Under the pieces are notes generated by a model. It made no database searches and was not told the origin of the DNA. It was given only the letters and a program-made list of their open reading frames with translations. A stretch of DNA of 64,000 nt, from NCBI GenBank assembly GCA_025454835.1, contig JALONQ010000001.1, positions 186,001-250,000 on the forward strand, read 5' to 3'. Numbering within the stretch: position 1 is the stretch's first letter; every line of letters starts with the position of its first letter. The translations under genes were made by a program, and so were the position numbers. This document shows positions 47,301 through 51,611 of the stretch, piece after piece. The stretch comes from Bacteroidota bacterium. Lineage in GTDB: Bacteria; Bacteroidota; Ignavibacteria; UBA10030.

Positions 47301-49485
47301 TGTAGAAGTGGAGCACACGTAGCGAATATGTGTCAGGATTCAGAACCAGGGACATGAATTGGTCCTGGTCTGCCATGAGGTACCAGGAACTGCCATGGAC
47401 CATGTTGCCGCTGCTGTTGTACAGCTCAAACTTGTATCGGACATTCGAACCCGCTCCCAGCGCCCCGACAAACTGAACCGTATCCTCCGTCGTCAGCGTG
47501 AACTGGTAGTAGTCGACGTCCGCCTGATAGTCGATCGCTCCCTCGATCTTCGTCCCCAACGTGATGAGGTTTGGCGTAAAGGCGGTCCCATTCGGCTCGA
47601 CCTCTGTCAACGTCGGCGATGCGTCGACCGTCGTAGGATCGCTGACGATCTGTTTCGCCCTGGCCGCTGAAGCGCGCAATTGGTCAATGTTTGGCGCCCC
47701 AAGGTAGACCACCGTCAGATGCATCGTGTCGCCGACACCGGCGCTGTACGGTCCGACCGAGATCTGCCCGCGCACGTCGGACGGGTCCGTCACGAACGGC
47801 GTGTAGGTTTGCAGATTCTCGCGATTGCGCACATAGAGATTGTCGTCGGCGTTCCAGACCGCCATGCCCGACGGCCGCCGGTTGTCTCCCACGACCTGGA
47901 TGCCGTACGCTGCTCCGTTGGTGGCTCCCCCTGATTCGACCGCATACACCAATCCCAACGCTGTGTCGTAGGCCGCTAGGTTGTATGTCGGCACGCCAAC
48001 GTCAAAGTCCGCCGTGACCTGAAGAAAGATGTCGTCGAGCGGAGCACCCGATTCGTTGACGAACTGATAGTCGACGACGGTGTACTGATGATCCGGTATG
48101 CCCAACTTAATGTAGGAGGTTTGGATCACTCGCAGACCGATACGGGTGGCCGCGGCCTCCCACGCATCAGTGAAGGAGGTCCGAAGTGCGGAATACCCGA
48201 TCGCCATGCTCGGGACCGCGGTGAAGCCATCGGCCGGCGCGAAGCTGTTGGCGGCCGTGTACAGCCCGCCCGCGAACCTGCCGTCGTTCCGGTCGACAAC
48301 GCTGACGTCGGCCGTGTAGATCCCGTTCTTTCCGTTGACGACGATCCCCTTGCCATATCGCCCAAACGTGCCGAGCTTTCCTCTGTTGGTCAGGTCGAAT
48401 CTCGTATCGTTCTCGATCGATCGCACGAGTTCCGCATACACGAAGATCGTGTCACGGAGGCTTCCGGCGGCGTTCACGGCATCGAGAATCACCATCTGAT
48501 TTCCGAACTGGAAATCCTGCGGAGTCCACCGGAGCGAGTCTCCGTCGAGGACCATGCCGACGGGTCCAGAGACGAGCGAATGCACCGGTGCCGGCCATCC
48601 GTTCGATACCACGGCGGCAGCGAAGGGCACGTCTGTCACGGCCGACAACAACGTGGCGCCGATGTTCGTCGCCGCGAACTGAACCAACGACCCCGCCGGG
48701 AATGAGACGAGCCGGGCATTCTGTACCTGCAGATCATTGCTGTTCGCCGTCAGATCCGGCGTCCAGATCGTAGTGCCCGACGGCAGCGTCGAATCGAACT
48801 GCCAGCAGCCAGCCAAGCCGCTCTCGTTCCCCGTGAGCGCAGAACTCATAGCGCCCGAGATCTCCGCGCCGCTTCGCGTAACATTCCACAAGCGTACTTC
48901 GTCGATCAGGCCGCGGAAGTTGTCGGCCGATGTCCCGCCCACGTAGAACCCGGTGCTGCCCGCCCCCACCGCGAAACTCGCCGGAACGCTCGCCGCCTCC
49001 GTGCCGTTGACGTACAATCGAGCCGTGGTCCCGTCATAGCTGCCGGCCACATGCACCCACGCCCCCATCGGCATCGTGCTGGCATCGACGACGGCCACTT
49101 CGTTGCCGCCGCCAATCGGGGTCACGCCGTCGGAGATCGCAAACATCAGGTGAGTCGTGAGACTCACGGAATCCGTCCTCACCAAGAGCCCATAGGTCTG
49201 GAACGGATCGACGACGAAGCCGTTGTTGGCCGGGCGAGCCACGATCGTGTATTGCCCTCCGGGAACGGGTGGCGCGAACATGTAAACCCACGCCTCAACC
49301 GTCAGCGAAGTGCCGCCGACGGCCAACGCTGAGGCCGTGCGCGGGAGCAGGACGGTGTTCACGTCGGTCACGCGCACGCGGTCTGGCGTTCCATTGAAGG
49401 AGATCGAGCCAGTGTTCTGGGCAAGGGTAGGTAGGCCCCCGATGAACAACGTCAGGAGCGTGAGAACGGAGCGGCGGAGAGTCAT
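32341..49485 (-). CDS. Giant secreted mosaic protein with T9SS C-terminal sorting domain (5,714 residues)
   Basis: Signal peptide 1-22. Domains in order, approximate residues: LamG 23-260; Ig/cadherin-like 265-350; unassigned beta-rich region 355-615; PPC 626-730; Fn3-like 780-878; BNR/YCF48-type propeller 880-1135 (repeated TTDGGATW); PPC 1166-1280; Fn3-like 1300-1395; second BNR propeller 1399-1690; CBM20-like sandwich 1694-1800; LamG 1819-2022; Fn3; Big_5-like; seven-bladed FG-GAP propeller 2229-2570 (seven DxNxDGxxD loops); Fn3; LamG 2669-2875; Fn3; NHL propeller 2969-3283; Fn3; 16 tandem Fn3 domains 3385-4915; ASH-like domain 4922-5032; beta-rich region; T9SS type A domain 5615-5714 (NYPNPFNPVT). 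Only one Cys (C227) was seen. The start ATG (49483-49485) has AAGG nine bases upstream; an ATG three codons earlier is possible. Surface display with adhesin or matrix function is inferred from domain types. Confidence 0.88.
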   Translation of the reverse strand: MTLRRSVLTLLTLFIGGLPTLAQNTGSISFNGTPDRVRVTDVNTVLLPRTASALAVGGTSLTVEAWVYMFAPPVPGGQYTIVARPANNGFVVDPFQTYGLLVRTDSVSLTTHLMFAISDGVTPIGGGNEVAVVDASTMPMGAWVHVAGSYDGTTARLYVNGTEAASVPASFAVGAGSTGFYVGGTSADNFRGLIDEVRLWNVTRSGAEISGAMSSALTGNESGLAGCWQFDSTLPSGTTIWTPDLTANSNDLQVQNARLVSFPAGSLVQFAATNIGATLLSAVTDVPFAAAVVSNGWPAPVHSLVSGPVGMVLDGDSLRWTPQDFQFGNQMVILDAVNAAGSLRDTIFVYAELVRSIENDTRFDLTNRGKLGTFGRYGKGIVVNGKNGIYTADVSVVDRNDGRFAGGLYTAANSFAPADGFTAVPSMAIGYSALRTSFTDAWEAAATRIGLRVIQTSYIKLGIPDHQYTVVDYQFVNESGAPLDDIFLQVTADFDVGVPTYNLAAYDTALGLVYAVESGGATNGAAYGIQVVGDNRRPSGMAVWNADDNLYVRNRENLQTYTPFVTDPSDVRGQISVGPYSAGVGDTMHLTVVYLGAPNIDQLRASAARAKQIVSDPTTVDASPTLTEVEPNGTAFTPNLITLGTKIEGAIDYQADVDYYQFTLTTEDTVQFVGALGAGSNVRYKFELYNSSGNMVHGSSWYLMADQDQFMSLVLNPDTYSLRVLHFYNYAANYPSKRPFIKGSKEEQLESMAKERALRTRVLAPQDTSGSYSILVRRFAPMLTRLGYRGADGMRENLAYVYQFLYPGELNVSVEVEYGTSTAYGQVHFVDIFHAPWAYSPSTQIPGLQPATTYHARFRATGSLGTSYGPDFTFSTPERSGKWTRQELTPGGGHYLVGSKVLDDRVAFAAGSYLFRTTNGGTTWQDVSPLYTYPHYSRAIDFSSSGVGFSAGYGYYPVVKTNDTGTTWSSTYTGAYADLRDIAVDPTGQYIIGVGYGGAVIASTDYGASWSTTTVPGPYALVSVDFVSPGVAVAAGDDRWFYRTTDGGATWTGVANIPHPIYSIDFANSTTGYAAAWAGIYSTTDGGATWLPRSTDVYNIVSVGMSDTEQGLAVGYDGRVYRTTDGWLTATSEKSGTVLYLVDVSSNGTTDMIVGDRGTVLRRGLQFEAEPNDTLSTASTIQYNAEVEAALDPMREYDWYRFEGAAGDTIEISTFTPTTSDLFGTFSPSFALRDPFGALTFRDWSATIPNQGYESRLVRVLQATGTYHIRVIDNRGTLGASPGAKYRLTLRRAPVAAPRVFAVGFQGLFSDRITLRASVLPYAGSTTGGIAYGTTPALGSTVAFEGAPITGVNAVVPRAPIAGLSPSTVYYYRPFAQNEYGSATTDSLFQFTTPPPANGWELLPSGTQTALLSVDFAGESGFGFASGAGGNIRRTFDGGRSWDSVAAFTTQTLYGVHVPWYGAAVVIGSGNTIRRTVDYGQSWYQPATPYPTTGPSWLDLSFLNDLEGLVAGANIVMRTTDAGDSWTSLAPIPGQSVRAIQMVSPTKYVTGNTSGSVSISADAGLTWQTRSVGTTGRKEAIVFFNDMVGVVGSPAENTIYRTVDGGFSWNPITLPLPATTGIRRGAIHRSSGVGYLVSLEGTVFVSTDQGATWQPSFSGYQGFLYAAQPELPELVHLVGEFGTIFVRDTRPANVTMSVDMRSAIRSGLFNPAIDTLALRGSRAPLAWTGFNQILTDLWSGVTDSIYQASFSTPDPGLLEYKFVIRHRGYDLWERAMVTNRTAELMRGSSGYWHVFDDRAEQFVQLTGQYDRDVNTLGLYHLDEDTLSNVVWGVSGPLAVDQSPQSNHGSYNGPVMVDGRHGRARYFPGQPGIGMTLERGILVPLGPSYSFTIELWTKLDQYPSSNGAAVYSGGIYDAFIGLSTTGRLRAGIRNGGGTMVTDSSSRPVELDRWVHLAMQYDATGKILRGFIDGQKVMESALGVGFTTGATFSQAFIGGGPGLGVYRGTIDEVRISRRLVSPSEFYLPLPPSFASAQSGNGRVRIVWTSSLAGLPVMRYRVYRGSDSTAMAPIDSVSNSITEYTDTTAVNGALYYYRIAPVDVSGFEGRPTTAMRGTPLPLPALLSSSPTRNAQFASSSNVVRLSFNTDLDTTSLATSAVRVSGRLSGRRHVAQLLYDTELRYVDVVLDSAFIRGDEVEVVVLRSVRNINGDSLIAPAIFRFRIGTTGGTGVMTAVSANTGTGGPALLAAGDIDRDGDADIVTANASSNTLTVFRNDGRGALSVANTLPQSGGPLGIVLSDLNNDGWTDLAVTNSSAGSVTRWLNTGGGNFSSPLSITVGTAPHGIAAGDIDGDGDPDLVVANSGSSSFTVLTNNGAGNFTTLTYGPVGTQPTAVALADLNRDDQLDIVVSATSDGVVRHYRNAGGVFSLFHAISLGGGAYGLAVADMNGDGINDLITGLSVTTNNLRIDRLNAQGTVAGTSSFTVGTDIRGVVVGDFNGDGLTDAAVTDHATNTVRVLGNNGSGGYTELSSTPVGTNPWGLVGGDLDADGDLDLVAGNQNSALVSVLRNNVDNSPPAQVLEPLISETSGRVILQWTANPEPDVTRYVILRATPPLGLTRQDSVAAGTTSYVDMSVTDSTAYQYVIRAVDLAGNEGPNSFSRWATPHARQAGEYASNDTSTVLLLPFAERSGVIYNIDATPNGQSGVAVGGHTSVPGKFGLARSLSGGQYLRFQGRDYYAPTGPFTIEAWVNPAAVGAGTIVRKDTAVSSGYALVLSPTGLPTFQVMQPAASVQGSTPIAAGQWTHLAGVFTGSTIELYVNGLLAGSTAVAGPLSIGTQFLAIGAMPTLPATSYYTGSVDEVRLSKVARSPLEFNVQLTPRSLAASVAGTTINLSWQNGGGASPLARYRIYRGADSTSMVAIDSATATTYSNTDLDLATQYFYRVTAVDVTGTESPRSYAASAMTSSAPQQATVSPFAGSSAGNFDASGELAQFDLPEGAAFDALGNLYVADAGNGSLRKITPLRVVTTLATAMGTVAGVAVDSVGNVFVASSTHHKIYRISHTGAKSTYAGSGNVGMADGDSTEAEFNAPAGIAFDRSGSLYVADRGNNVIRRISPLRFVELVTGSATGAAGFANGTGTTARFRSPSGLALEPAGSFVLADAGTNSIRRLTVGTGGSVSVSMISGLDTTAGSTDGLASVARFNGPTGVAVDQAGNIFVADRGNQTIRRISPASVVSTIAGSALASGWVDDLGTTARFSAPAGLAVDPTSTLLVADRNNHRIRRVVTNYVPSVFTADATTVTATSATLVGFGNPNGLSTTYYFEYGTSNAYGTQSSPVSLGLGALFLQRSLAVSSLSANTTYHYRLVASNESGTTFGTNRTFTTSLPAPGTPTLTSPDSAATGVTIQPTLAWTAGLNAQTYRLQVSFASNFPSLIAQDSAISTLSATLSAPLLHDTVYYWRVRSENVTGASAYTPTRFFRTIVDTPDVPTLAGPANSATDRPVSLSLSWNASARATTYRLQVSASNTFGVLSYDDSTLNGTSATVSGLANLTTYYWRVNAKNAGGVSSFSTIRQFTTIIAVPSDPGLTLPADSAAQQPTTLTLTWTAAARASTYHLQVSTSESFSPLVVDDSTLVATSRVVSSLTNATTYHWRVRAKNVGGTTAYAPARRFTTIIGAPTTPTLAGPDSGAINQPLSVTAIWLPAARAERYHVQLSTTSSFASTLVNDSTVTDTARALGGLSNDASYFWRVRSMNTGGASVYSPTWTFRTVVALPEVPTLDAPADSVVDQPVTLSLSWTAALRASTYRLEISTDASFTSLAHVDSTMTATSKGVGPLAFNTRFYWRVRSQNAGGASAYSAVRTFRTILEPPAVPVHVSPDTTLTNVPTLATLRWRSAVRAASYRLQVSLFQNFGVIMYDQSGLTDTVQTVGPLMNDTTYYWRVSASNAGGTSAFSAPWKFRTIVPAPNTPSLAAPMDGTGNQPIGMTFSWSPVSGATSYRLEVSTSGDFSTFFFLDSTITGTSRNVTLNYLTEYFWRVRAQSAGGPGSYSSTWKFVTIIQAPTVPVQVAPDSGSTGQPTTVQLQWRSAPRAASYQVQVSLISNFSTTVANVAGVTDTALQVGPLQNDTEYFWRLNASNAGGTTANSPIWRFRTIVAVPDAPTLVTPASGAGNQPVTVNFAWNAAARAAQYRLEVSTQPSFSPLTFVDSLITTTTRQVALSYATEYYWRVSARNAGGSGAFSPTQSFTTVVQQPGVPALIAPDSAVTGIPVNVELRWRGAPRATSYQLQVSTVANFSTTVTNQPGLTDTVYALGPLQNDTEYFWRVNASNAGGTTSYTPTWRFRTIMAVPDAPTLVTPSSGAGNQPVTVNFAWNAVARAAQYRLEVSTQLSFSPLVFVDSLITTTTRQVALSYATEYYWRVSARNAGGSGAYSPTQSFTTIVQQPGLPELIAPDSAVTGTPVNVELRWRGAPRAASYQLQVSTVANFSTTVTSPAGLTDTVYALGPLQNDTEYFWRVNASNAGGTTSYTPPWRFRTIVATPDAPSLVAPASGAGDQPVTVTFSWNAVARAEHYRLEVSTQPTVTPLFFVDSMITTTTRQVTLSYGTTYYWRVRARNAGGSGPYSPTQGFITVVQLPEVPGLVSPDSAARSIAVNAQLIWRSVPRAASYRVQVSANSNFSTTVTNLAAHLDTTVNVGPLANDTDYFWRISASNSGGTTAFSPVWRFRTIMALPAVPTLVSPADGAQDVWTTVSLAWSSALRASSYRLQVSTDPTFVSAVQEFASLSGTSQLMPSLAHNTTYYWRVQAENEAGGGGYSTVRSFRTVVAAPTSAPTLASPADNAQGVLPTTSYAWNAVSGAAHYHFQIATGNTFTSVSHEDSTLTALTISPTSLAFETTYYWRVRAKNAGGSGPWSAIRSLRTAPAVPLASLSPSPVDFGSVEAGLATADQIITLSNSGGVSLNVNSVTLSGTDAASFAITTGTGSFSLNPGATRQITVRFQPNSRGARQATLVVQSNDPRYSGGLVDTLSGFATDNTPPYNAAVTASANPSSWTRSLPITLSWSPQVTDVSGVTHVWISPGMVPSVSNPGTRTALTNQSFTVPTPVQHGVVFVYFYFEDGAGNKDLNRRYVASYKYDAADPVIAHDTASVPEVTIQSGVASGPVTITAQATDQLGGASGIKSFTLEYRRVTDPSYTALSMNGGSTQIPAATFVLNGGPVGVDYRLIAIDSADNRVATRVYSIRVKSIDAPPPQPTPLVSVAALAPGTDLVKAYRLFSVPYNLADKRPSQIFPLSTNLGPHAQDGVAYANWRLQRFNGGVKEDYEAFKDQQALTPGSAFFLIVRSNNKRITVGSGSVVNAQDMNDVGIDLRLGWNLIGNPLLRDIAIDSLQVASGATIQQRAAFTGSGTTSGWDMNPLVLKQWEGLAVRVSAPTRLLFRTIGSQPGLADPDLPVGRLSVAEAVASGEGVGQSWFIPFGAYRTDNDMLDLGDAIGMAAGAEDGPDRFDHFQPPFVGTRNVALFFENEGEAMMQDIRPLSVRGGVWEMKVVTGDEGAMIRVSTGGPVALPDPSFEAFLVDLDQKMAYDLRTTSEIMVNSMNGRRNFRVVVGRKDFIVEQSAGVDLYPKEFQVFANYPNPFNPVTMIRYTLAERGQRLSVTLRVYDMLGREVATLVDREQSAGYYEVPFNGAGLSSGPYFYRLQVSDETGRALFARIQKMALIK
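35314..37032 (-). repeat. Three direct 573-bp repeats (Fn3 B-A pairs) inside the giant gene
   Basis: Fn3 domains 9-14 of the array form three copies of a two-domain unit of 95+96 residues. Unit borders fall exactly 573 bases apart: 37032, 36459 and 35886. Domains 9 and 11 differ at about 7 of 95 residues and domains 10 and 12 at about 8 of 96, and long stretches are identical at the DNA level. This is a recent in-frame tandem duplication. Confidence 0.85.
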
Positions 49486-49556
49486 GGCGAACATCCTTGG
49501 TGTCAACGCTGATCGTAGGCGATGCTGTGAGACGGGGCTCACGATGGCCTCGAGCG

Positions 49557-50246
49557 CTACGGGAGATCCGGTGACGGCGGGAGGGCCTCCACACTCGTGC
49601 CCCCCTCTTCTTTCTTCGGCTTCAGCAAGATCGCGGCGGCCGCGCCGCCGCCCAATACAACAGCACCCGCGGCATACCACAGCCACCCGCCCCCTCCGCC
49701 GACGGCATCAAACTGCTTGCCCACCATCTCCCCCGCCATCTGTCTGGCCATGTTCGGGATGATCTCAGACAGAAGGTCTTCGATATCCCCCCGATGCTGG
49801 CGCGACTTGTTGGAGATGATCTGAGCTGTGGCGATATCGATGACTTGAATGTTGACGTTGAAGAGCGAGCCGACCTTGCCGATCGTGCCGGCGAACATCC
49901 GCTCCACCTTCAGTATCTTCCCGGCTTCAACGATGCACTCGACCTGCGAACAGGCCTCGGACTGTTGGAACCCTTGTTCCTGAAGGATCTGACGGATGCG
50001 TTGGCGGTCGACAACGGTGAATTCTCCGACGGAGACGATCTCTGTCTGGAAGGCATCGGACAAGGTTGCCGCCTCTTCCTTCGAGAGGCCACCCCTCGCG
50101 TCGAAATCGAGTACGGCGACGTTGAGTTTCTTCGGCGGCGTGGCTTGCGGGCGCTGGGTTCGTTGCTGCGCGAAGGTTCCCAGTGTGAGGATACAGGTCA
50201 GGTAGGCCACAATGGCGGGGCGGGCCGCCTGAATGGTGCGGGACAT
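49557..50246 (-). CDS. CsgG-like protein with C-terminal membrane helix
   Basis: A 229-residue protein. Signal peptide about 1-26 (ending GTFAQQ), then a CsgG/TolB-like alpha/beta domain about 40-185: NVAVLDFDARGGLSKEEAATLSD, FTVVDRQRIRQILQEQGF and MFAGTIGKVGSLFNVNIQVID. Two cysteines in EACSQVEC could bond to each other. A glycine-rich linker and a hydrophobic helix (WYAAGAVVLGGGAAAAILL) follow, then a short polar tail. CsgG is the outer-membrane curli secretion channel; this protein lacks the full channel insertion segments, so it is better called CsgG-like. The ATG at 50244-50246 was chosen; a GTG three codons upstream has GGAG eight bases before it and is an alternative. It lies 71 bases before the giant gene. 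Confidence 0.75.
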   Translation of the reverse strand: MSRTIQAARPAIVAYLTCILTLGTFAQQRTQRPQATPPKKLNVAVLDFDARGGLSKEEAATLSDAFQTEIVSVGEFTVVDRQRIRQILQEQGFQQSEACSQVECIVEAGKILKVERMFAGTIGKVGSLFNVNIQVIDIATAQIISNKSRQHRGDIEDLLSEIIPNMARQMAGEMVGKQFDAVGGGGGWLWYAAGAVVLGGGAAAAILLKPKKEEGGTSVEALPPSPDLP

Positions 50247-50310
50247 GAGAGTCACAGGGAGGACTCCTCTGCTCGTGGGGTGAGGTCGATGGAAAGAACG
50301 GAACGAACGG

Positions 50311-50814
50311 CTACTTCTTCTGTACGCCGTCCACGGCGGCAACGATCTCGCTGACGATCTCCGGAAGGAACTCGTCCATGATGTCCTCGAGATCGTCGTC
50401 GTATGTACGCGAGATCGAGAGGTCGATGCCGGAGGTTTCGACATCGGTGATCTTGACGCTGAAAATGTAGTTCTCGCCCAGCTTCCCGAGGGAGCCGGTG
50501 ACGAATTTCCGGACTGCCAGGACGCTGGCCGCCTGGCCGAGTCCGGCGTTCGGATTCTGGGCGGCTTGGAAACTCTGTTCCTGAAGGACCGCCTGGATCT
50601 GCTTCCGGTCGACGACATTGAACCGGGCGGTCTGGGTGAGGAGTGAGGCGAGCGCGTCGCCGACCGATTGCGCTTCCGGAGCTTGGACGCCGGCCCGGGC
50701 TTCGAAGTCCATGATCGAAATATTGATCTTTGGTTTCGCGATCTGCGGTTTGGAGCCGCCGCAGCCGATCAGGAGGAGAACGAGGGGAAGAAGTGAGTAG
50801 CAACGTGTGCGCAT
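50311..50814 (-). CDS. CsgG-like lipoprotein
   Basis: A 167-residue protein with a lipoprotein signal (LLLIGC, lipid-modified C18). The mature domain (about 30-165) parallels the next gene: NISIMDFEARAGVQAPEAQSVGD, FNVVDRKQIQAVLQEQSFQ and VTGSLGKLGENYIFSVKITDVETS. The end is acidic (DDDLEDIMDEFLPEIVSEIV). It is a paralogue of the downstream CsgG-like protein, without the Cys pair and the C-terminal helix. An outer-membrane location is expected from the signal. It starts 26 bases after the TlpA-like gene and ends 64 bases before its paralogue. Confidence 0.78.
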   Translation of the reverse strand: MRTRCYSLLPLVLLLIGCGGSKPQIAKPKINISIMDFEARAGVQAPEAQSVGDALASLLTQTARFNVVDRKQIQAVLQEQSFQAAQNPNAGLGQAASVLAVRKFVTGSLGKLGENYIFSVKITDVETSGIDLSISRTYDDDLEDIMDEFLPEIVSEIVAAVDGVQKK

Positions 50815-50840
50815 CGACGCTCCCGAATGTGTGGGATGCT

Positions 50841-51440
50841 TCAGTTCATGCGTTGTGCCGTCAGCAACTCATTGAGCATATTTCTGATCTCAAGATGAAA
50901 ATTCTCATGGAAACCTCTGTTGACCTTCCTCACAATTCCGTCCTGGTCGACGACGACGATCATCGGCAATCCGCGGACCGTGTAGTTCCTCGCAAATCGA
51001 CCCGAGGCGTCGATGAGGCACTGAAGGCTGTATCCCCGGGCTTTGTAGACCGACCTGACCGTGTCCTCCGTCACATCGGCCATTTCCTGCGTATTGACGA
51101 GAAAGAACTTCACGGGCTTTCCGGAAAACTCCTTCTCAAGCTCCGTCAGCAGCGGGATCTCGACCTTGCACGGCTGACACCACGTCGCCCAGAAACTGAG
51201 TACGACGATGTGCGGCTGCGGGATCTTGGACTCGCGCCGACGGGGCTTGCCGACGTAGTCCCTCAGGAAGGTGGGATTGTCCGTCAGAAGGTCGCGCATG
51301 ACGAAGACCGGGGCCGGTTCCCCAGGGTGGAGCGTATCACCCTTGGCAGCGATGGCAAGGGCATGCGGCTCCTTTGCGCTCATCGCCATGAAGCCCAACG
51401 AGACGAGCAGAAGGAGCGAGACGGGAGTGGAACGATACAC
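50841..51440 (-). CDS. TlpA/ResA-like periplasmic thiol-disulfide oxidoreductase
   Basis: A 199-residue thioredoxin-fold protein. Signal peptide about 1-22. The active site is WATWCQPC near 83-90, followed by IPLLTELEKEFSGKPVKFFLVN and GLPMIVVVDQDG, where the cis-Pro is preceded by Leu. The start codon is GTG (51438-51440); an upstream -7-like CATATTTG is present, but without the usual TTG 20 bases before it. It is the first gene of the giant-protein operon. As the giant has essentially no cysteines, its target may be the Cys pair of the CsgG-like protein or an unrelated protein. Confidence 0.85.
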   Translation of the reverse strand: MYRSTPVSLLLLVSLGFMAMSAKEPHALAIAAKGDTLHPGEPAPVFVMRDLLTDNPTFLRDYVGKPRRRESKIPQPHIVVLSFWATWCQPCKVEIPLLTELEKEFSGKPVKFFLVNTQEMADVTEDTVRSVYKARGYSLQCLIDASGRFARNYTVRGLPMIVVVDQDGIVRKVNRGFHENFHLEIRNMLNELLTAQRMN

Positions 51441-51611
51441 GATGGTCTCAGAGAAGAAGTGAGATGGAATAGCGAAAAAACCTACACAAATATGGACCCG
51501 TTGTCAACCAAGGGTTGAAGGGAATGGCACAAGTCCTTACGCAATTGTAACGATTGCATCTGGCAATGGTCGCGCGTACATTTGCATGCCCTCAACCCCT
51601 CCTATCGACCC
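51441..51611. promoter_or_regulatory. Divergent regulatory region between the giant-protein operon and the cyclase
   Basis: 171 bases between divergent starts. It is A+T-richer than its surroundings. The plus-strand promoter is clear (51553-51584). For the minus strand only a partial -7 (CATATTTG near 51485) is present. An imperfect inverted pair TTGTCAACC/GGGTTGAAG at 51510-51528 could be an operator, but this is weak. Confidence 0.45.
51553..51584 (+). promoter_or_regulatory. Bacteroidetes-type promoter of the adenylate cyclase gene
   Basis: ATTG (51553-51556), 20 bases, then TACATTTG (51577-51584), an exact TAnnTTTG. Predicted transcription starts near 51591, about 21 bases before the ATG. 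Confidence 0.75.

Noticed and set aside
32341-49485. Giant gene as an NRPS/PKS megasynthase or RTX toxin
   Set aside because: No adenylation, ketosynthase or carrier motifs and no GGxGxDxxx nonapeptide arrays. The text is beta-rich adhesion-type modules with a T9SS tail.
49486-49686. 67-residue N-terminal extension of the giant protein
   Set aside because: It overlaps the CsgG-like gene, is Arg/Cys-rich, and would hide the signal peptide that starts at the ATG at 49485.
50247-50618. 124-residue upstream extension of the CsgG-like gene
   Set aside because: Ser/Arg-rich out-of-frame text of the upstream lipoprotein gene. The signal peptide begins at 50246.
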